This document shows, piece by piece, positions 1-10,779 of a stretch of 64,000 nt of DNA (positions are counted from its first letter, which is position 1; each line of letters begins with the position of its first letter). The DNA comes from Lateolabrax maculatus (Eukaryota > Chordata > Actinopteri > Acropomatiformes > Lateolabracidae). The translations under genes were made by a program, and so were the position numbers. The notes beneath the pieces were generated by a model, which saw only the letters and a list, made by a program, of their open reading frames with translations, was not told the DNA's origin and did no database searches. Location: contig CM062200.1 in the NCBI GenBank assembly GCA_031216445.1, positions 10,481,001 to 10,545,000 of the forward strand, read 5' to 3'.

Positions 1-3000
1 ATTGTGAACTTACTTTAGTCAACAATCACTAACAAGGAGGAGGATGTTTGTGCCAAATGAAATGATTGGACGGGTTTATTGTAAGCCTGAGACAACCACA
101 AATACCAGATTTTGACCAGTTTGAGCATTTGATTTATTGATGCTGTCGGGATGTAAAGAAAATTTCAACAAATATAACAAAAAATGCTTCTAAGATAAAT
201 TGCCTATCCTACCTTTAACCCTTTAGTAATTTTATAACAAATACTGTTACACACATTGAACATTTTAAGTTGAATGTCAGTTATGAGCATTTTGCTGTCA
301 TCACTTGCTATGCAAGTTTTTAAATTCAAAGCGCTCCAAAGGGGACGAATCATCTGTGCCTAATTTTCAGGTGCACCGGACAAAAAACTGTACAATTATC
401 TACTGGGTTAAGGAAAGTAGTCTAGAAAATGTATTTTGTATACTTAGCACTTATAACAACTGCATTAAGAAAAATGAAAACACATTCACTCACTAACAGG
501 AATACATAGAGTACATAAGGGATTCACAAATTGGCCAAATTCTACCAACAGTAGCATAATTTGGTTACCTATAAAGTTCAAGTCCTATTCCAGTATACTG
601 TACTGTATGTGGATGGTGGTAATGTGTTAGAGTGACACAGTTAGTAACTGAACTAAATTAAAAAATGTAATGACACAAAACTCACTACAGAGAAACACAA
701 ATACAAACACATTTTCTAGTTACCATTGTGATTTGTTTGTAAGCATTTAGCGAGTATATTGTCACCTTGCATTAATGAAACACTGTGCATACATATGTCC
801 AACTTTCAAATGATGGATGCATTTTGACTTTTTTTTCATAGTGTCTTTATTATACAGGTTCTAAAATTCACTAGAAATGAGCTGACTTTACTGTTACAGT
901 AATAAACAGAGACACATTGGATCCAACCACGATACACAGGGTTTTTAAATAAACTATGTGTTTCAGTGTGTATCTAGTCTGAATTTCCATCTTAGTGCAC
1001 CTTCTCCAAGGAGTTGGGCCTGCTAAGTATTCAGAGAGAATGTCTGAGTCCAGATGTTACATTAAAAAAAATTCAGCATTTGTGTACATGTGGCTCTGAT
1101 GTGTAATGTGTGCTTGCATGTGTGTGGTGGTAATGGATAGAGGAAGTCAAAGGGAGAAAGAAAGATGGAATGAGAGCATGTTTAAGATGAAGTGAATGTG
1201 TTTGTACGTGCGTGCACATCTACATGTTATGTGTGTGCTGTCAGTTCCCTAATGAAAACATGGCATCACCCCAAAGATGTGGTTTCTCTGAAGTTGACAG
1301 CCAGCTCCTACGCTGATGCTGCTCCTCTAGAAAGGCTAAATAAAAAATATTCCCTCAGTAACTGTACATCATTTATCATCATCACCTTCATTTAACGCCG
1401 GTAGGTTGACTGAGAGTGCTTTGAGGGGTTGGAGCCAGAGCTAAGAGGGGTTTGGCAACCAATATAAGGGAGGCAAAACATAAACTTGGACGTAATACCC
1501 AAAAGTTGTAAATTTGTTTGATGAAGATAACGTTGTCAAATTAACACACATATGATGAAGTACTATGCACTAATAAATACACTTACATGAATTATGTATC
1601 AGCATTTATATATTCAAAGTAATATATAGCTCCCTGGTGGCAAAACTACAAACTGAATCTTATAGCTTTAGTTGCTGAGTCCCTCACTGAAGTGCACCTT
1701 GACAGTAGTTTGCAGTTATGCAGCTCCCATCCACTGTAGTAGGGTTGGGCAATATGACGGTATATATTGTGCAACGGTAGAGTTGTGTCCACTGGTAGAG
1801 ATTTGGCAATACTGTTTCGATCATGGTAGCTATCCCTTAGTGTCTCTGCTCTGTATTGAGGGCAGGCTATGTGTAATGTTACACACTTCCTGTCTCCTAA
1901 ATGGGTGCAAATAATGCTCCAATTATTAATAGGATCATGATCAGAGAATCAGAATAAAATGAAATATTCTATAACATAAAAAATGTATACGCAAAGGTTT
2001 TAAAGCTTCTATAATCAATATCAACAATGGCTCCCATGATTATTTCTAGGTAAAAGTGGAAGATAAGTGACTGTGATAAGCCCTGACTCTACAGTTTCTC
2101 TAGTGATCTAGGAAGCATTTTAACAATTCACTCTCACTGCTCTCACAGTGTAGACTTCAGCTGCCACAGGCAGTTTTCAATGAATGAAAAGTCTAAAAAT
2201 CCACTGAACACTACCTGCTCAGCACCAAACAGCAGACATACAAAGTTAGCAACTCGCTAGTAAATATAGCAGAGCATTTAGCAGGAGTTGGTGGAGACCA
2301 AGACAGAGATTGAGCATCTAGTGAGTCAGTAGAGGCAACTAATCATATCAAGGTCAACATATCAACCCGGTTGTATGTCAGGGTTGAGTCTACGGCTTGT
2401 TTCTGCTGCCCCTCAGTTGACAAAAAAAAAAATACAAAAAGCCTTGTCTGATATATTGTGATGCTCCTTCCCTCAGGATCAGAACAGGTCAGTATTATAA
2501 TTGAGAATGTTATGAAATAGCTTATCCAACACAAGAGGCACACCTATCTTGATTATTATAGATTAGTTATATCTTCTGGATTTCAGGTTCATGCCATTGT
2601 CCTCCCTTTCAAAATGATCAGGTCAAATTACTCACTACTTGACACCATGACTGCATATAAGTTTGTCACTTGCTGCCTGTGTAGCCCTTCTTGGACCTGA
2701 AGTTGACCAATAGGTGGCTTGGCTGTGCTCTTAAGTGTAAACTAAACTAATAATAAAGCAATGTCTGCTCCTGATTCTCCATTGTGTGGAAAACTTGGGC
2801 AATGAAGAACCAAAAAGGAACCATTATTCTTAAACCACATTCTTCACATTCATAATCGTCATCATTCATCCATCCATATCATAGTTATGTAATTTCACAC
2901 TTCAATGACACATTTAGGCACACTGACTCACATACAATATCTGGATCATATAAGGCACAAGCACAAAGCTTCATCTGTCAGCTGTCTGGATGTGACATCT

Positions 3001-3065
3001 TTCACTGTCACTGACAACTTTAAGCATTCAACCATTAACGGCTCTCTTTATCATTTACTCACTCA

Positions 3066-3071
<6 letters not shown>

Positions 3072-3117
<46 letters not shown>
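3072..3117. repeat. (CA)n microsatellite
   Basis: An uninterrupted run of about 23 CA units. It generates spurious Cys-Val and Thr-His open frames on both strands. Confidence 0.97.
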
Positions 3118-3119
<2 letters not shown>

Positions 3120-3554
3120 GCTAAGACTTCCTTCTCTTTGTCCATCATCACTCGAGTATGAAAAGCAATCAGTCAGTATGACACAGATTATATAAAAATA
3201 TAAACATGACAGAATAGAGGTCGAATGGAATAAAGAATATCCTGATAACATAACCTGCCATAACATTTGGGTGGTAGAGACAGACACACACACACAGACA
3301 GACAGACTGTTTGTGTGTATGAAAGATAAAAACAGACACAGACAGACCCACTGCGAGACTGTGTGTAGCATTCAGAGTGTGTATGTGCACGCATGTGGGC
3401 ATGCGTGTGTCTAGTGGCAACAAAATAAAAAAATAAAAACATATGAAACCAGTCAGTTTGCCTTGAAGTCAAAATAAGACGAGTTTATAGATTTTTTCGA
3501 CTGTGCCATCTGTCTCGAAAATATAAGAAGCACACAAGCAAGCATGCGTGCCCA

Positions 3555-3557
<3 letters not shown>

Positions 3558-3589
<32 letters not shown>
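3558..3589. repeat. (CA)n microsatellite
   Basis: About 16 CA units, less than 500 bases from the previous CA tract. The interval between them is itself rich in CACA and CAGA. Confidence 0.95.
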
Positions 3590-3592
<3 letters not shown>

Positions 3593-3835
3593 ACCATATA
3601 TTTGTAGAAAGTACTGTGTTCGTCCTGTGGTTCAAAAGGAAAAGAAAGTCATATGGTACACATTCATTCTTTAGTTAAGACTCACTGACATCTACTTCTG
3701 TGCAACAGTTGTCAGTCCTTGTTGGCCAAAAACAAACACAAAACATCCAAGCAGCTGGTCACTTAATCAGCATCATAGAAAATCCAATATAGTTTGTTAG
3801 CAGTGTGGCCTGAGGATGGCAATGTCAGTCGGTCC

Positions 3836-4240
3836 ACCACTCTGGTGCACTCTGGTCTGAATTATCTCAACAAATTTTGGACAAATTTGAAAACAAAGAG
3901 TGTAATCTTCTGACTTTGGTGATCCCTGGATTTTTCCATACAGAATTTGGCTCAGACATTCATGTCCCACTCAGGTTGAACCTTAAAAACTTTGGGGATC
4001 CCATGACTACATCATCAGGTCCAAATTTCAATATGTCAAATACTTTGGTTTATGAACAAATACTTACTTGGTGCTCAGTGCTAATTAGCAAATGTTAACA
4101 TGCTGACTAACTAAAATAAGATGTTGAACATGGTAAACATTATACCTACTAAACGTCAACATACTTGCATCCACTATCATCATGTTCAGGCACAGCCTCA
4201 CAGAGCCACTACCATGTCTGCAGACTCAGTGTTGTTTACA
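3836..4240 (+). repeat. Dispersed fish repeat, family A (copy 1)
   Basis: The wording is that of a repeat I recognise from many teleost genomes: AATTTGG followed by CAGACATTCATGTCCC, then CTTTGGGGATCCC, then GAACATGGTAAACATTATAC, ending with a CACAGCCTCACAGAGCC block. It has no coding capacity. A second, more worn copy lies at about 14290-14480. The assignment rests on internal similarity plus recollection of the family, and the ends are approximate. Confidence 0.6.
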
Positions 4241-5945
4241 TCCAGCCTTTAGCTAATCATTGATCAATGGGATGACCAGAAATAGTAACCATTTGTCATG
4301 CAGCATTTGAGCAGTTACTAATAAAAGTTTAATAAAATAGAGCAGTAGTAGATATAATAATACATTATAAAGTATTTTTAGTTAGGAGACGCATAAATCA
4401 ATCCAATCCATACCGAGTGGTGTTCCAGCATGGTCTGGGTTAACATTCAGAGATTTATTGGATTGAAGACATTTTTGACTCCGTCATTTATCGTCTGAGC
4501 TTTTGATCTAGATATGTTCTGTATCTTGAAGGCAAGGACCCAGCTGTAGTCTCTGGAGCGCTAGATCACTGTCATTGCTCTGGCTGCTTAGACAGCAGAT
4601 AGTCTGTATCTGAGCTTTCGTACCTCTCTCTGAGGTATTTGAGACGTTCTGACCTTTTGGTGGCCACTTAAAACTTTTAGACAAGGAGCTTATTGACTGT
4701 CAGCAATGATTTATGTTAGTAAAGACAGAGACGGAGGAACTGAGAAAAGGGGACAGAGCAGCAACAAACATAAACCGCGATGCCCAGTTTCTTTTCTTTT
4801 ATAATGAAAATGCTACAGAGAGGAAGCAAGAGACTCACTTGTGTTGTCTGTCTTGACTTAAACCATAAACTATCTGTTTACCAGCACCATGTGACCACAG
4901 AAGTGAAGTGTTTTCTTTTGAACCTTTACTTGAAAAGGACAAGTCAAAAGGTGTATTAGAATGGTTAAAAGGGACAGACAAAATCAAAAATACATATTTT
5001 TCCTCTTACCTGTCATGTTATTTATCCATCTAGATTGTTTTGGTCTGAGTTCCAGAGTTTTGGAGGTATTGGCCGTAGAGATCTGCCTTCTCTCTAATAT
5101 AATGGAATTAGATTTCACTTGGCTTGTGGTACTCAAAGCGCCAAAAAATAACTTTGAAAACCTCAACAGCAATGTCTCTTTCCAAAAATCATGAACCGGT
5201 TACTCAAGATAAAACCGATTACTCAAGATAATCACAACCAAAATCTCAACTCATTAACTGTTTGGCGTAAGCCAGGGAATCATCATTGGATTAAACATTG
5301 TTTCTTAGATGTCTTCATAGCTCCAGAAGGTAGAAGACTTTGTATTGTGACATGAGTCACTATTTGTTGTTTTATTCATACAGTTATGTTCTAGAAAGCA
5401 AACTTTAAGGTGCTATATACTGCTCTTTTTTCCAACCTTTTTTAGTTTTCTTTTGTTCTCTCTTACTGCTGTCATGGCTTCCTGTCTTCCCCTCATCCCA
5501 CTGTGTCTACCTGTGTCACTCCAGTGTAGGAATGTCCTGAGCCAATACTAAGGATTTGTATTGGTCAGATTCACTAAACTCTGAATCTGTTATCTCTCAT
5601 CTCTTATTAGCAAAGCTCAATGTACAAAACATTCAGGTAACAGCTTCTTATTTTAGCCATCACTGACCATCACTTTCACCAGTTAAAATGACAAAAAAAA
5701 TTGCTGTAGGTCATATCAGTTGTCTTTAATTAATATTAACTCCATGAGTAAAACTCAATAACAGGCCAAAATAAAAGTATTGGTTGTCGGGTGTGTGTGC
5801 TCTCTGCAGGCCTGTGTCTGTACTCTGCCAAAGATTGTTTGTGTCTGTAACACAACTGTACAACCGTGAGTGTTTCTGTAGTTGTCGAATTTATCGAGAG
5901 AATGCACACGAGGGGTCATTCAATGCTTGTTGGAATAAAGTGGTC
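4241..5945. other. Non-coding stretch with a short tandem duplication
   Basis: No gene is visible. At 5194-5231 a unit of about 18 bases (ACCGGTTACTCAAGATAA, then ACCGATTACTCAAGATAA) occurs twice in tandem. Otherwise this is unremarkable AT-rich sequence. Confidence 0.5.
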
Positions 5946-6260
5946 TTATGGCCCGAATAAACTGTTCTTAGGTCTGGTGGTCCATGCTTTGATGGTCCTG
6001 TAGCGCCTGACAGAGGGCAACAGGTCAAACAGGTGGTGTCCAGAATGAGAAGAGTCCTTTAGAATGTTTTTGGTTCTGCAGAGGCAGTGGGATCTGGAGA
6101 TATCTTCCAGGGAGGGCAGAGGGCAGCCAATGATTTTCTGTGCGGTGTCGATGACCCTCTGAAGGGCTCTCCTGTCTGCTGCTGAGCAGCCGGTGTACCA
6201 CACTGAGATACAGTAATCCAGTACACTCTCGATGGAGGAGCAGTAAAAGGCCACCAGCAG
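5946..6260 (-). mobile_element. LINE fragment: C-terminal end of reverse transcriptase ORF
   Basis: Read on the minus strand, the sequence encodes FYCSSIESVLDYCISVWYTG, then DRRALQRVIDTAQKIIG, then KDSSHSGHHLFDLLPSVRRY, ending at a stop. This order is the typical C-terminal region of L2/CR1-like LINE polyproteins in fish. It lies after the catalytic palm and includes the Ser-Ser-His-x-x-His-x-LFxLLPS block. Only this C-terminal piece remains, so the copy is 5'-truncated and inactive. A shifted frame upstream (to 6339) carries weak continuation. Confidence 0.8.
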
Positions 6261-6649
6261 CTTTTCTTCTATGACACGACTGCTGTTTGTCAGGTTGGGT
6301 CATTATCAAGCTGGTGTAGGCCTTTATCGCAGCAGACATTTTGACTTATCATAGTAGCTAAAGCACAGGTGTTACTAATAGCATTAATGATGGCTTTGTT
6401 CTAATCTATCTAAATGTGTGTATATATATACACACACACACATTGATATATACAGTATCTATCTAACAGTTTATAATAAAAACAGTACCTTTAGGTAAAC
6501 AATAAATTAATATTAAACCTTTAACCTACTTCTGCAGTGGGTGAACGGATACCAGTAGCATCGTTTCAAATCAAACTACACTCCTTGCCTTGTCTGCTGA
6601 TCATGGCGATCTCTCAATGACTCTCTGAGAGTCCAAAGAAATGTTCTTT

Positions 6650-6810
6650 TGCATTTTAACCATACATTGTATATAAGAAATGGACGTAGCCACTGTGGCA
6701 TAACCAGTTGGGTCGCGGAATACCATTCTCAAGCTTCAAGCGTGGCAGTTTGGCTGTCGCCATCTTGGTTTTTAGCATCACCCCCTGCTGGCCATTCAAA
6801 AGAATGCATG
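6650..6810 (-). repeat. Dispersed fish repeat, family B (copy 1)
   Basis: It contains AAATGGACGTAGCCACTGTGG and CTGTCGCCATCTTGGTTTTTAG with spacing similar to the reverse complement of 43596-43822, so the two are opposite-orientation copies of one family. I recall short elements with this 'tatagtctatggacgtagc...gtcgccatcttg' pattern from perciform fish. It is non-coding. Confidence 0.6.
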
Positions 6811-7355
6811 TTTAAGGCAATGCCTTACTACACATCATTTTAAGCATTAAGTATACAGTATACAGTACATATATAGGCTACACGGTAATGGAAAGGTAAT
6901 GCCAGTGTCTTTCCTTGTGTATTATGTCTCCACTCTCAGCTGCACCATGTCTCTCTTTTTGTCTGTTGCTCACTGTTTCTCTCTTGTCTGACTTACTTGA
7001 TATTTTTCCCCCCAATCTCTTTATTTCTCTTCGACTCTCTAGTCTGTTGTCTTTCTCTTCTTTCTTTTCGACTCTCTATCCTGTTGTCTTTCTCTTCTTT
7101 CTTTCTTTCTCCCAATTGAGACTGCTCTCCTCCTTCCTGGTCTCTTTGTTCTTCATGGTGATTGTTCTACGCTTGTCTGAACCTTCTCAGAAACTCCCTG
7201 CAGGATGGGTGGCGGTTGCACACACACCCAGACCGTCGGCACACACATTTCCACCTGTTTCATATGTGCATACAGCTACTATACACGAATATATAGGAAC
7301 AGACACTTACACGTACTCTAGGGAAGCAGCAAGCGAGCACCCACATGTATACACA

Positions 7356-7358
<3 letters not shown>

Positions 7359-7395
<37 letters not shown>
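7359..7395. repeat. (CA)n microsatellite
   Basis: A run of about 18 CA units preceded by degenerate CACA. The 180-residue open frame that ends across it has no protein-like composition and is not a gene. Confidence 0.95.
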
Positions 7396-7398
<3 letters not shown>

Positions 7399-7642
7399 CC
7401 AGCAGTTGTCGTGACATTTGTAATAAATGGTTTAATGGAATTTCCTCTGCTGGTTAAAAAGGATTGAAATGCCACTGCAGGCATGATCACAAATCAATAA
7501 CCCATTCTCAAAGCTGCCATTTTAGCGTGTGTGGGTGTGTACGTGCATTTGTTCAGGCCACAACTGGCTAAATTTTGTTCTGCCTCTGCAGTTTCTTGTT
7601 GTTTTTCATTCATTTCATTTTGTTCCTCAAATGTCCCTAAAC

Positions 7643-7735
7643 CGTATTGATAAGATAAGATGAACTTTATTGATCTTCAGGAAATACTGCAGCAGCAAGA
7701 AACAAGGTCTAAAATTAAATATATTAAAAGTGTCT
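7643..7735 (-). mobile_element. Probable LINE 3' tail (GATAA-repeat type)
   Basis: The GATAAGATAAGATGAACTTT start, followed by ATTGATCTTCAGGAAATACTG and CAGCAGCAAGA, matches the common fish pattern of a retroelement 3' end inserted in reverse: short tandem GATAA, then an untranslated tail. No coding part remains. The family is uncertain. Confidence 0.4.
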
Positions 7736-8280
7736 TCACCGTGTTCCTCAAGTGGGTTGAAAGGATTACTTGGAATTTTTGGTACTTTTTTTAAACACAC
7801 GTTTTGTTAAGACATGGCTATTTACAGATGTGTAAATGTATGTAGATTGTAGGGCAGTATTGATGCAAGCTTTGGTACTTTCACAGTACAAATTCAAGAT
7901 ATTTATTGACTTCCAAAGAAGCCTGAAATATCTATAAAAACACCTGCATGTTTTTCAAAGGAAAACATGTGCTTATACTTGAACTATCTTTGCACCAGCA
8001 CGTACCAACACCTCGCCCACTTTTGTTCTGATCTGGCTGGCTTTAGCAGTAATGTGTCCTATGGTGTTATCACCACCTAGAGACAAAATTAAACAAGTGT
8101 GAATTTGGGGATTCCAGAAAGATTAGTAATGATATGGTAGAAGTGCGCAGAGGGACAGGGATTAAGGTGTAAATCTGATTCATTTAAGATAAATCCACAC
8201 TGCCTTATTGTCTTTGCAATGGCTTTCTGGCTTAAATATATCATCCTCTTAGTTTGTACATGCTAAAGCAGTTTGTAAAC

Positions 8281-9528
8281 TTAGCACTTAATTTTGGATT
8301 TTCTTCTGACAGACTCTGGTATTCCCTTCAATTTCCTGCTGGCTGAGTTCAGTGTGTCACTGAACTTCACCATGGCAATGAACACCCTAATTTCCCCAGA
8401 GAGAGCTTTGTGTGCCCCAATAATGGTACTTTCTCTTTTTTGAGGCTTAAGTAAAAGCATGAATAATTCTGGCAGTGAATGACGCTTGATGTCCATAGTG
8501 TTGGAAAAAAAAGGCATGGGAGGTGATACGTGCAAGTCCAGGATAGATTTATTAGTTACGCCACTACAGCAGGGACATTTTGCTGCTGCTTTTGAAATAC
8601 TTTTAATAAATGGCTTTTTTTTTCTCTCTCTCTCTCTCTCTCTCTCTTTAATACTGCCTCCACTGTTCTGAAACTCGATGGTCCCATAGACACCGGTAAC
8701 CAGGACTGCGAGCTACATTCATTTCAACTCTCTCGCCTTTTCAGCTCCATTCGTTTTTGGCTGAATGTCGTGAACAGTGCCTGCTGCTTGTCCATCTGCA
8801 CTTAAAAGTGACTGATCCCATCTCTCCAGAGCCACTCGGACCAATCCCAGACTTTTATATGTGGGGAAAAGGGCCTAGCCACTTGTTCTGCTTTTGCACT
8901 TCCGACATCTGGCATGACACCTCACGCTTAACTTTATGTACTTTAACACAGCCAATTAACAGTGTATTACTTCTGCAGCAGATCATCCACCTCCATATAT
9001 TTCATCTGGAAACTGAAATACAGCTAAAACGATTCAACAGTTAGTTTAAAATAATTTCTCATTATTTTCTAACATTTCTATTTGAAACATTTTATTAATC
9101 AATATAAAAAAATCAGCTTGTAAATCAGATAATAATCATCCATAAGCCTTGCTCAAACATGGCAATGATAATTATACTTTCCAATCCCCAGAGCAAGGGA
9201 CTTTACAGGCACCAACATGAACAAACTGAAGGGGGGAAATATGCATTTTACCCCAGGTGGAGGCTTTTATGCAGCCATGGGTGTATAAAAGTAACAAATA
9301 CACATTTATGGAAACATCACGCACCAGAAGAGCAGCAGATAAAACAGCAGCACGGCGGCCAAAATGACAACACACAGCCAGCGTGTGTTTCCTCCTGTCC
9401 GTACAAACACCAACACAACATCCACACAACATCCACACAACTAACTAACTAACTCTCAACGACAGGCCTGAACTTCTTACCTTTGACGTCTTCCGTGACA
9501 GTATTTCACGATGTAGGGCCCGCTTCAT
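8281..9528 (-). CDS. Possible two-exon small basic protein (83 aa), unrecognised
   Basis: This is a predicted gene that I do not recognise. Exon 1 (9528-9481) starts with ATG inside the CpG island and encodes MKRALHREILSRKTSK, ending at a good donor (AAAG|GTAAGA on the minus strand). Exon 2 (8484-8281) follows a pyrimidine tract (CCTTTTTTTCC) whose first downstream AG is the acceptor. It encodes 67 residues to a TAA, including KPQKRESTIIGAHKAL and ending SRKLKGIPESVRRKSKIKC. Both junctions are phase 0, so the frames join. The product would be 83 residues, strongly basic, rich in Lys/Arg/Ser, with no signal peptide or membrane segment, which is compatible with a small nuclear or RNA-associated protein (inference only). 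An extra exon between them cannot be excluded. No clear polyadenylation signal was found close by. The exon 2 frame could instead start at the ATG at 8496 without splicing. Confidence 0.4.
8623..8648. repeat. (TC)n microsatellite
   Basis: About 13 TC units directly after a T9 run. It lies in the intron of the putative minus-strand small gene. Confidence 0.93.
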
Positions 9529-9920
9529 CGTGGGGAAACATGGCGTCCAGCCTTTCGACAAGTGCTGGACAGTCCCTCTCCTCCGACCTGCCCAATAAAT
9601 CGCTTCAAGTTAATGTTTTTTTTTTTTTGCGGGGAAAGTTGGCGTCTGTTTTTTTTGGGGGCTAAATTCAGCTAGCAGCTGCGGTTGTTTACCTGCCGTA
9701 ACGTCGCCGGCAGCTGGAGGGAAACCGTGTCTGAAAATGGCGGCTCGACTCTCACTCCCACTCGGTTTGCTTTGCTCTTTCCCTCCCGAGTTGTTTTTGG
9801 TGAAAACTTGGCAAAGTTTTGCCCGAGGATGAAACTGTTCTGTGAGCGCCGAGAAACACGAGCCAAACTAACTAATACTTCATCTGTAAGTCACGTTATC
9901 CTGCGACATCATGGCGGAGT
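9480..9920. promoter_or_regulatory. CpG-rich promoter, probably bidirectional
   Basis: CpG is locally frequent here compared with its flanks. Two ATGGCGG cores (9737-9743 in an AAAATGGCGGC context, and 9911-9917) match the YY1 consensus seen at housekeeping promoters. Donors point outward on both strands: minus at 9481/9480 (AAAG|GTAAGA) and plus at 9885/9886 (CATCT|GTAAGT). I infer divergent transcription: the small minus-strand gene on one side and an unidentified plus-strand transcript on the other. Confidence 0.6.
9737..9885 (+). other. Putative first exon of a divergent plus-strand transcript
   Basis: The exon would end at the GTAAGT donor at 9886. From the ATG inside the YY1-type motif a 31-codon frame reads MAARLSLPLGLLCSF and continues to a TGA at 9830. 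A second ATG at 9829 gives MKLFCERRETRAKL and stays open to the donor (19 codons). I found no matching downstream coding exon, so this may be a non-coding transcript or noise. The true transcription start is not visible. Confidence 0.25.
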
Positions 9921-10475
9921 GTTCTCTGGCTCAATTATCTGTTAATTGATGAATTATTTGCAGTCGTACGTTTCCTCAACTACTGGACAAACTGGAGGTC
10001 GCCCACCTGTAGTTTACTTGGGTCTTTTCTTTTTATTGCCACTTTCTACTTCACCACATTTATCTGAAAGTTTTTATTCCTAGTAACTTTACAAAATAAG
10101 ATATTTGCACACAAAACACGTGAACAGATCAGATATGATGTTTTTATAAGTTAAACTACCCAACAGTTTCTACAAGTAGCCAACAGATGAAACATTAATG
10201 CGATCAATCAGGTCGTCGATTGACAGAAAGTTAATTGTAAAATATTTAGTTATTTTTTTATGTAAAAACATTTCATGGTTCCAGCTCCTCAAGTGTAAGG
10301 ATTTGCTGCTTTTCCTTTTAATTATTTTAATGTATTTAATGTATGTTTTAAAGAATCTAAAAACTCCCTCCATCACTGATCATTTGATGAATAAAATGTC
10401 ACAAAATAATGAAAGAAAAAGACTCTTGAAACACTTGACACTGTATGTTGTTGGTTACTGTTGCTTTTTATATAT

Positions 10476-10478
<3 letters not shown>

Positions 10479-10524
<46 letters not shown>
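10479..10524. repeat. (AT)n microsatellite
   Basis: About 23 AT units, giving a meaningless Ile-Tyr open frame. Confidence 0.97.
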
Positions 10525-10526
<2 letters not shown>

Positions 10527-10559
10527 TATATATCTTTTTCACCTACTTGAATGTATATA

Positions 10560-10725
10560 ATAGTTATGTTTATTGAGTTATTCAGTTGTGTTGTACTTGT
10601 TTTCAGCTGTATGTCTATTTCTATCTATATATATTTTATTGGAACAGTGTAACATTGAAAGCAGCAGAAAGTCAAATACTTGGTATATGTTCACAAGTTT
10701 GGCCAATAAAGGTGATTCTGATTCT
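10560..10725 (+). mobile_element. LINE 3' untranslated tail
   Basis: The stretch ends with TTGGCCAATAAAGGTGATTC followed by TGATTCTGA. This is the characteristic 3' end of many teleost L2/CR1-like LINEs: an internal AATAAA and then a short tandem of TGATTC. No coding part remains upstream, because the element is heavily 5'-truncated. Confidence 0.6.
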
Positions 10726-10779
10726 GAAAAGGGGAGAAATTCTTCACAAGAATGTTTGGCATTAAAATTTCTTAATTAA

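Larger units (their letters stand above)
1..3825. other. AT-rich non-coding stretch, no gene seen
   Basis: I see no convincing exon here. Open frames are short and compositionally like the surroundings. Two CA microsatellites at the right end are listed separately. A sequence beginning GGGTTGGGCAATATGACGGT near 1743 resembles a short repeat common in fish genomes, but I could not define its ends. A TTTATT at about 846 (AATAAA on the minus strand) could be a polyadenylation signal of a minus-strand gene, with nothing else to support it. Confidence 0.5.

Noticed and set aside
3063..3371. 102-codon minus-strand frame with Cys-Val runs
   Set aside because: A translation of the CA repeat, not protein-coding.
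6915..7457. 180-codon plus-strand open frame
   Set aside because: A pyrimidine-rich tract followed by a CA microsatellite gives Leu/Ser/Phe and then Thr-His runs. There are no splice signals or family resemblance.
10198..10560. 120-codon plus-strand frame
   Set aside because: Its end is a translated (AT)n microsatellite and the rest is AT-rich chance sequence.
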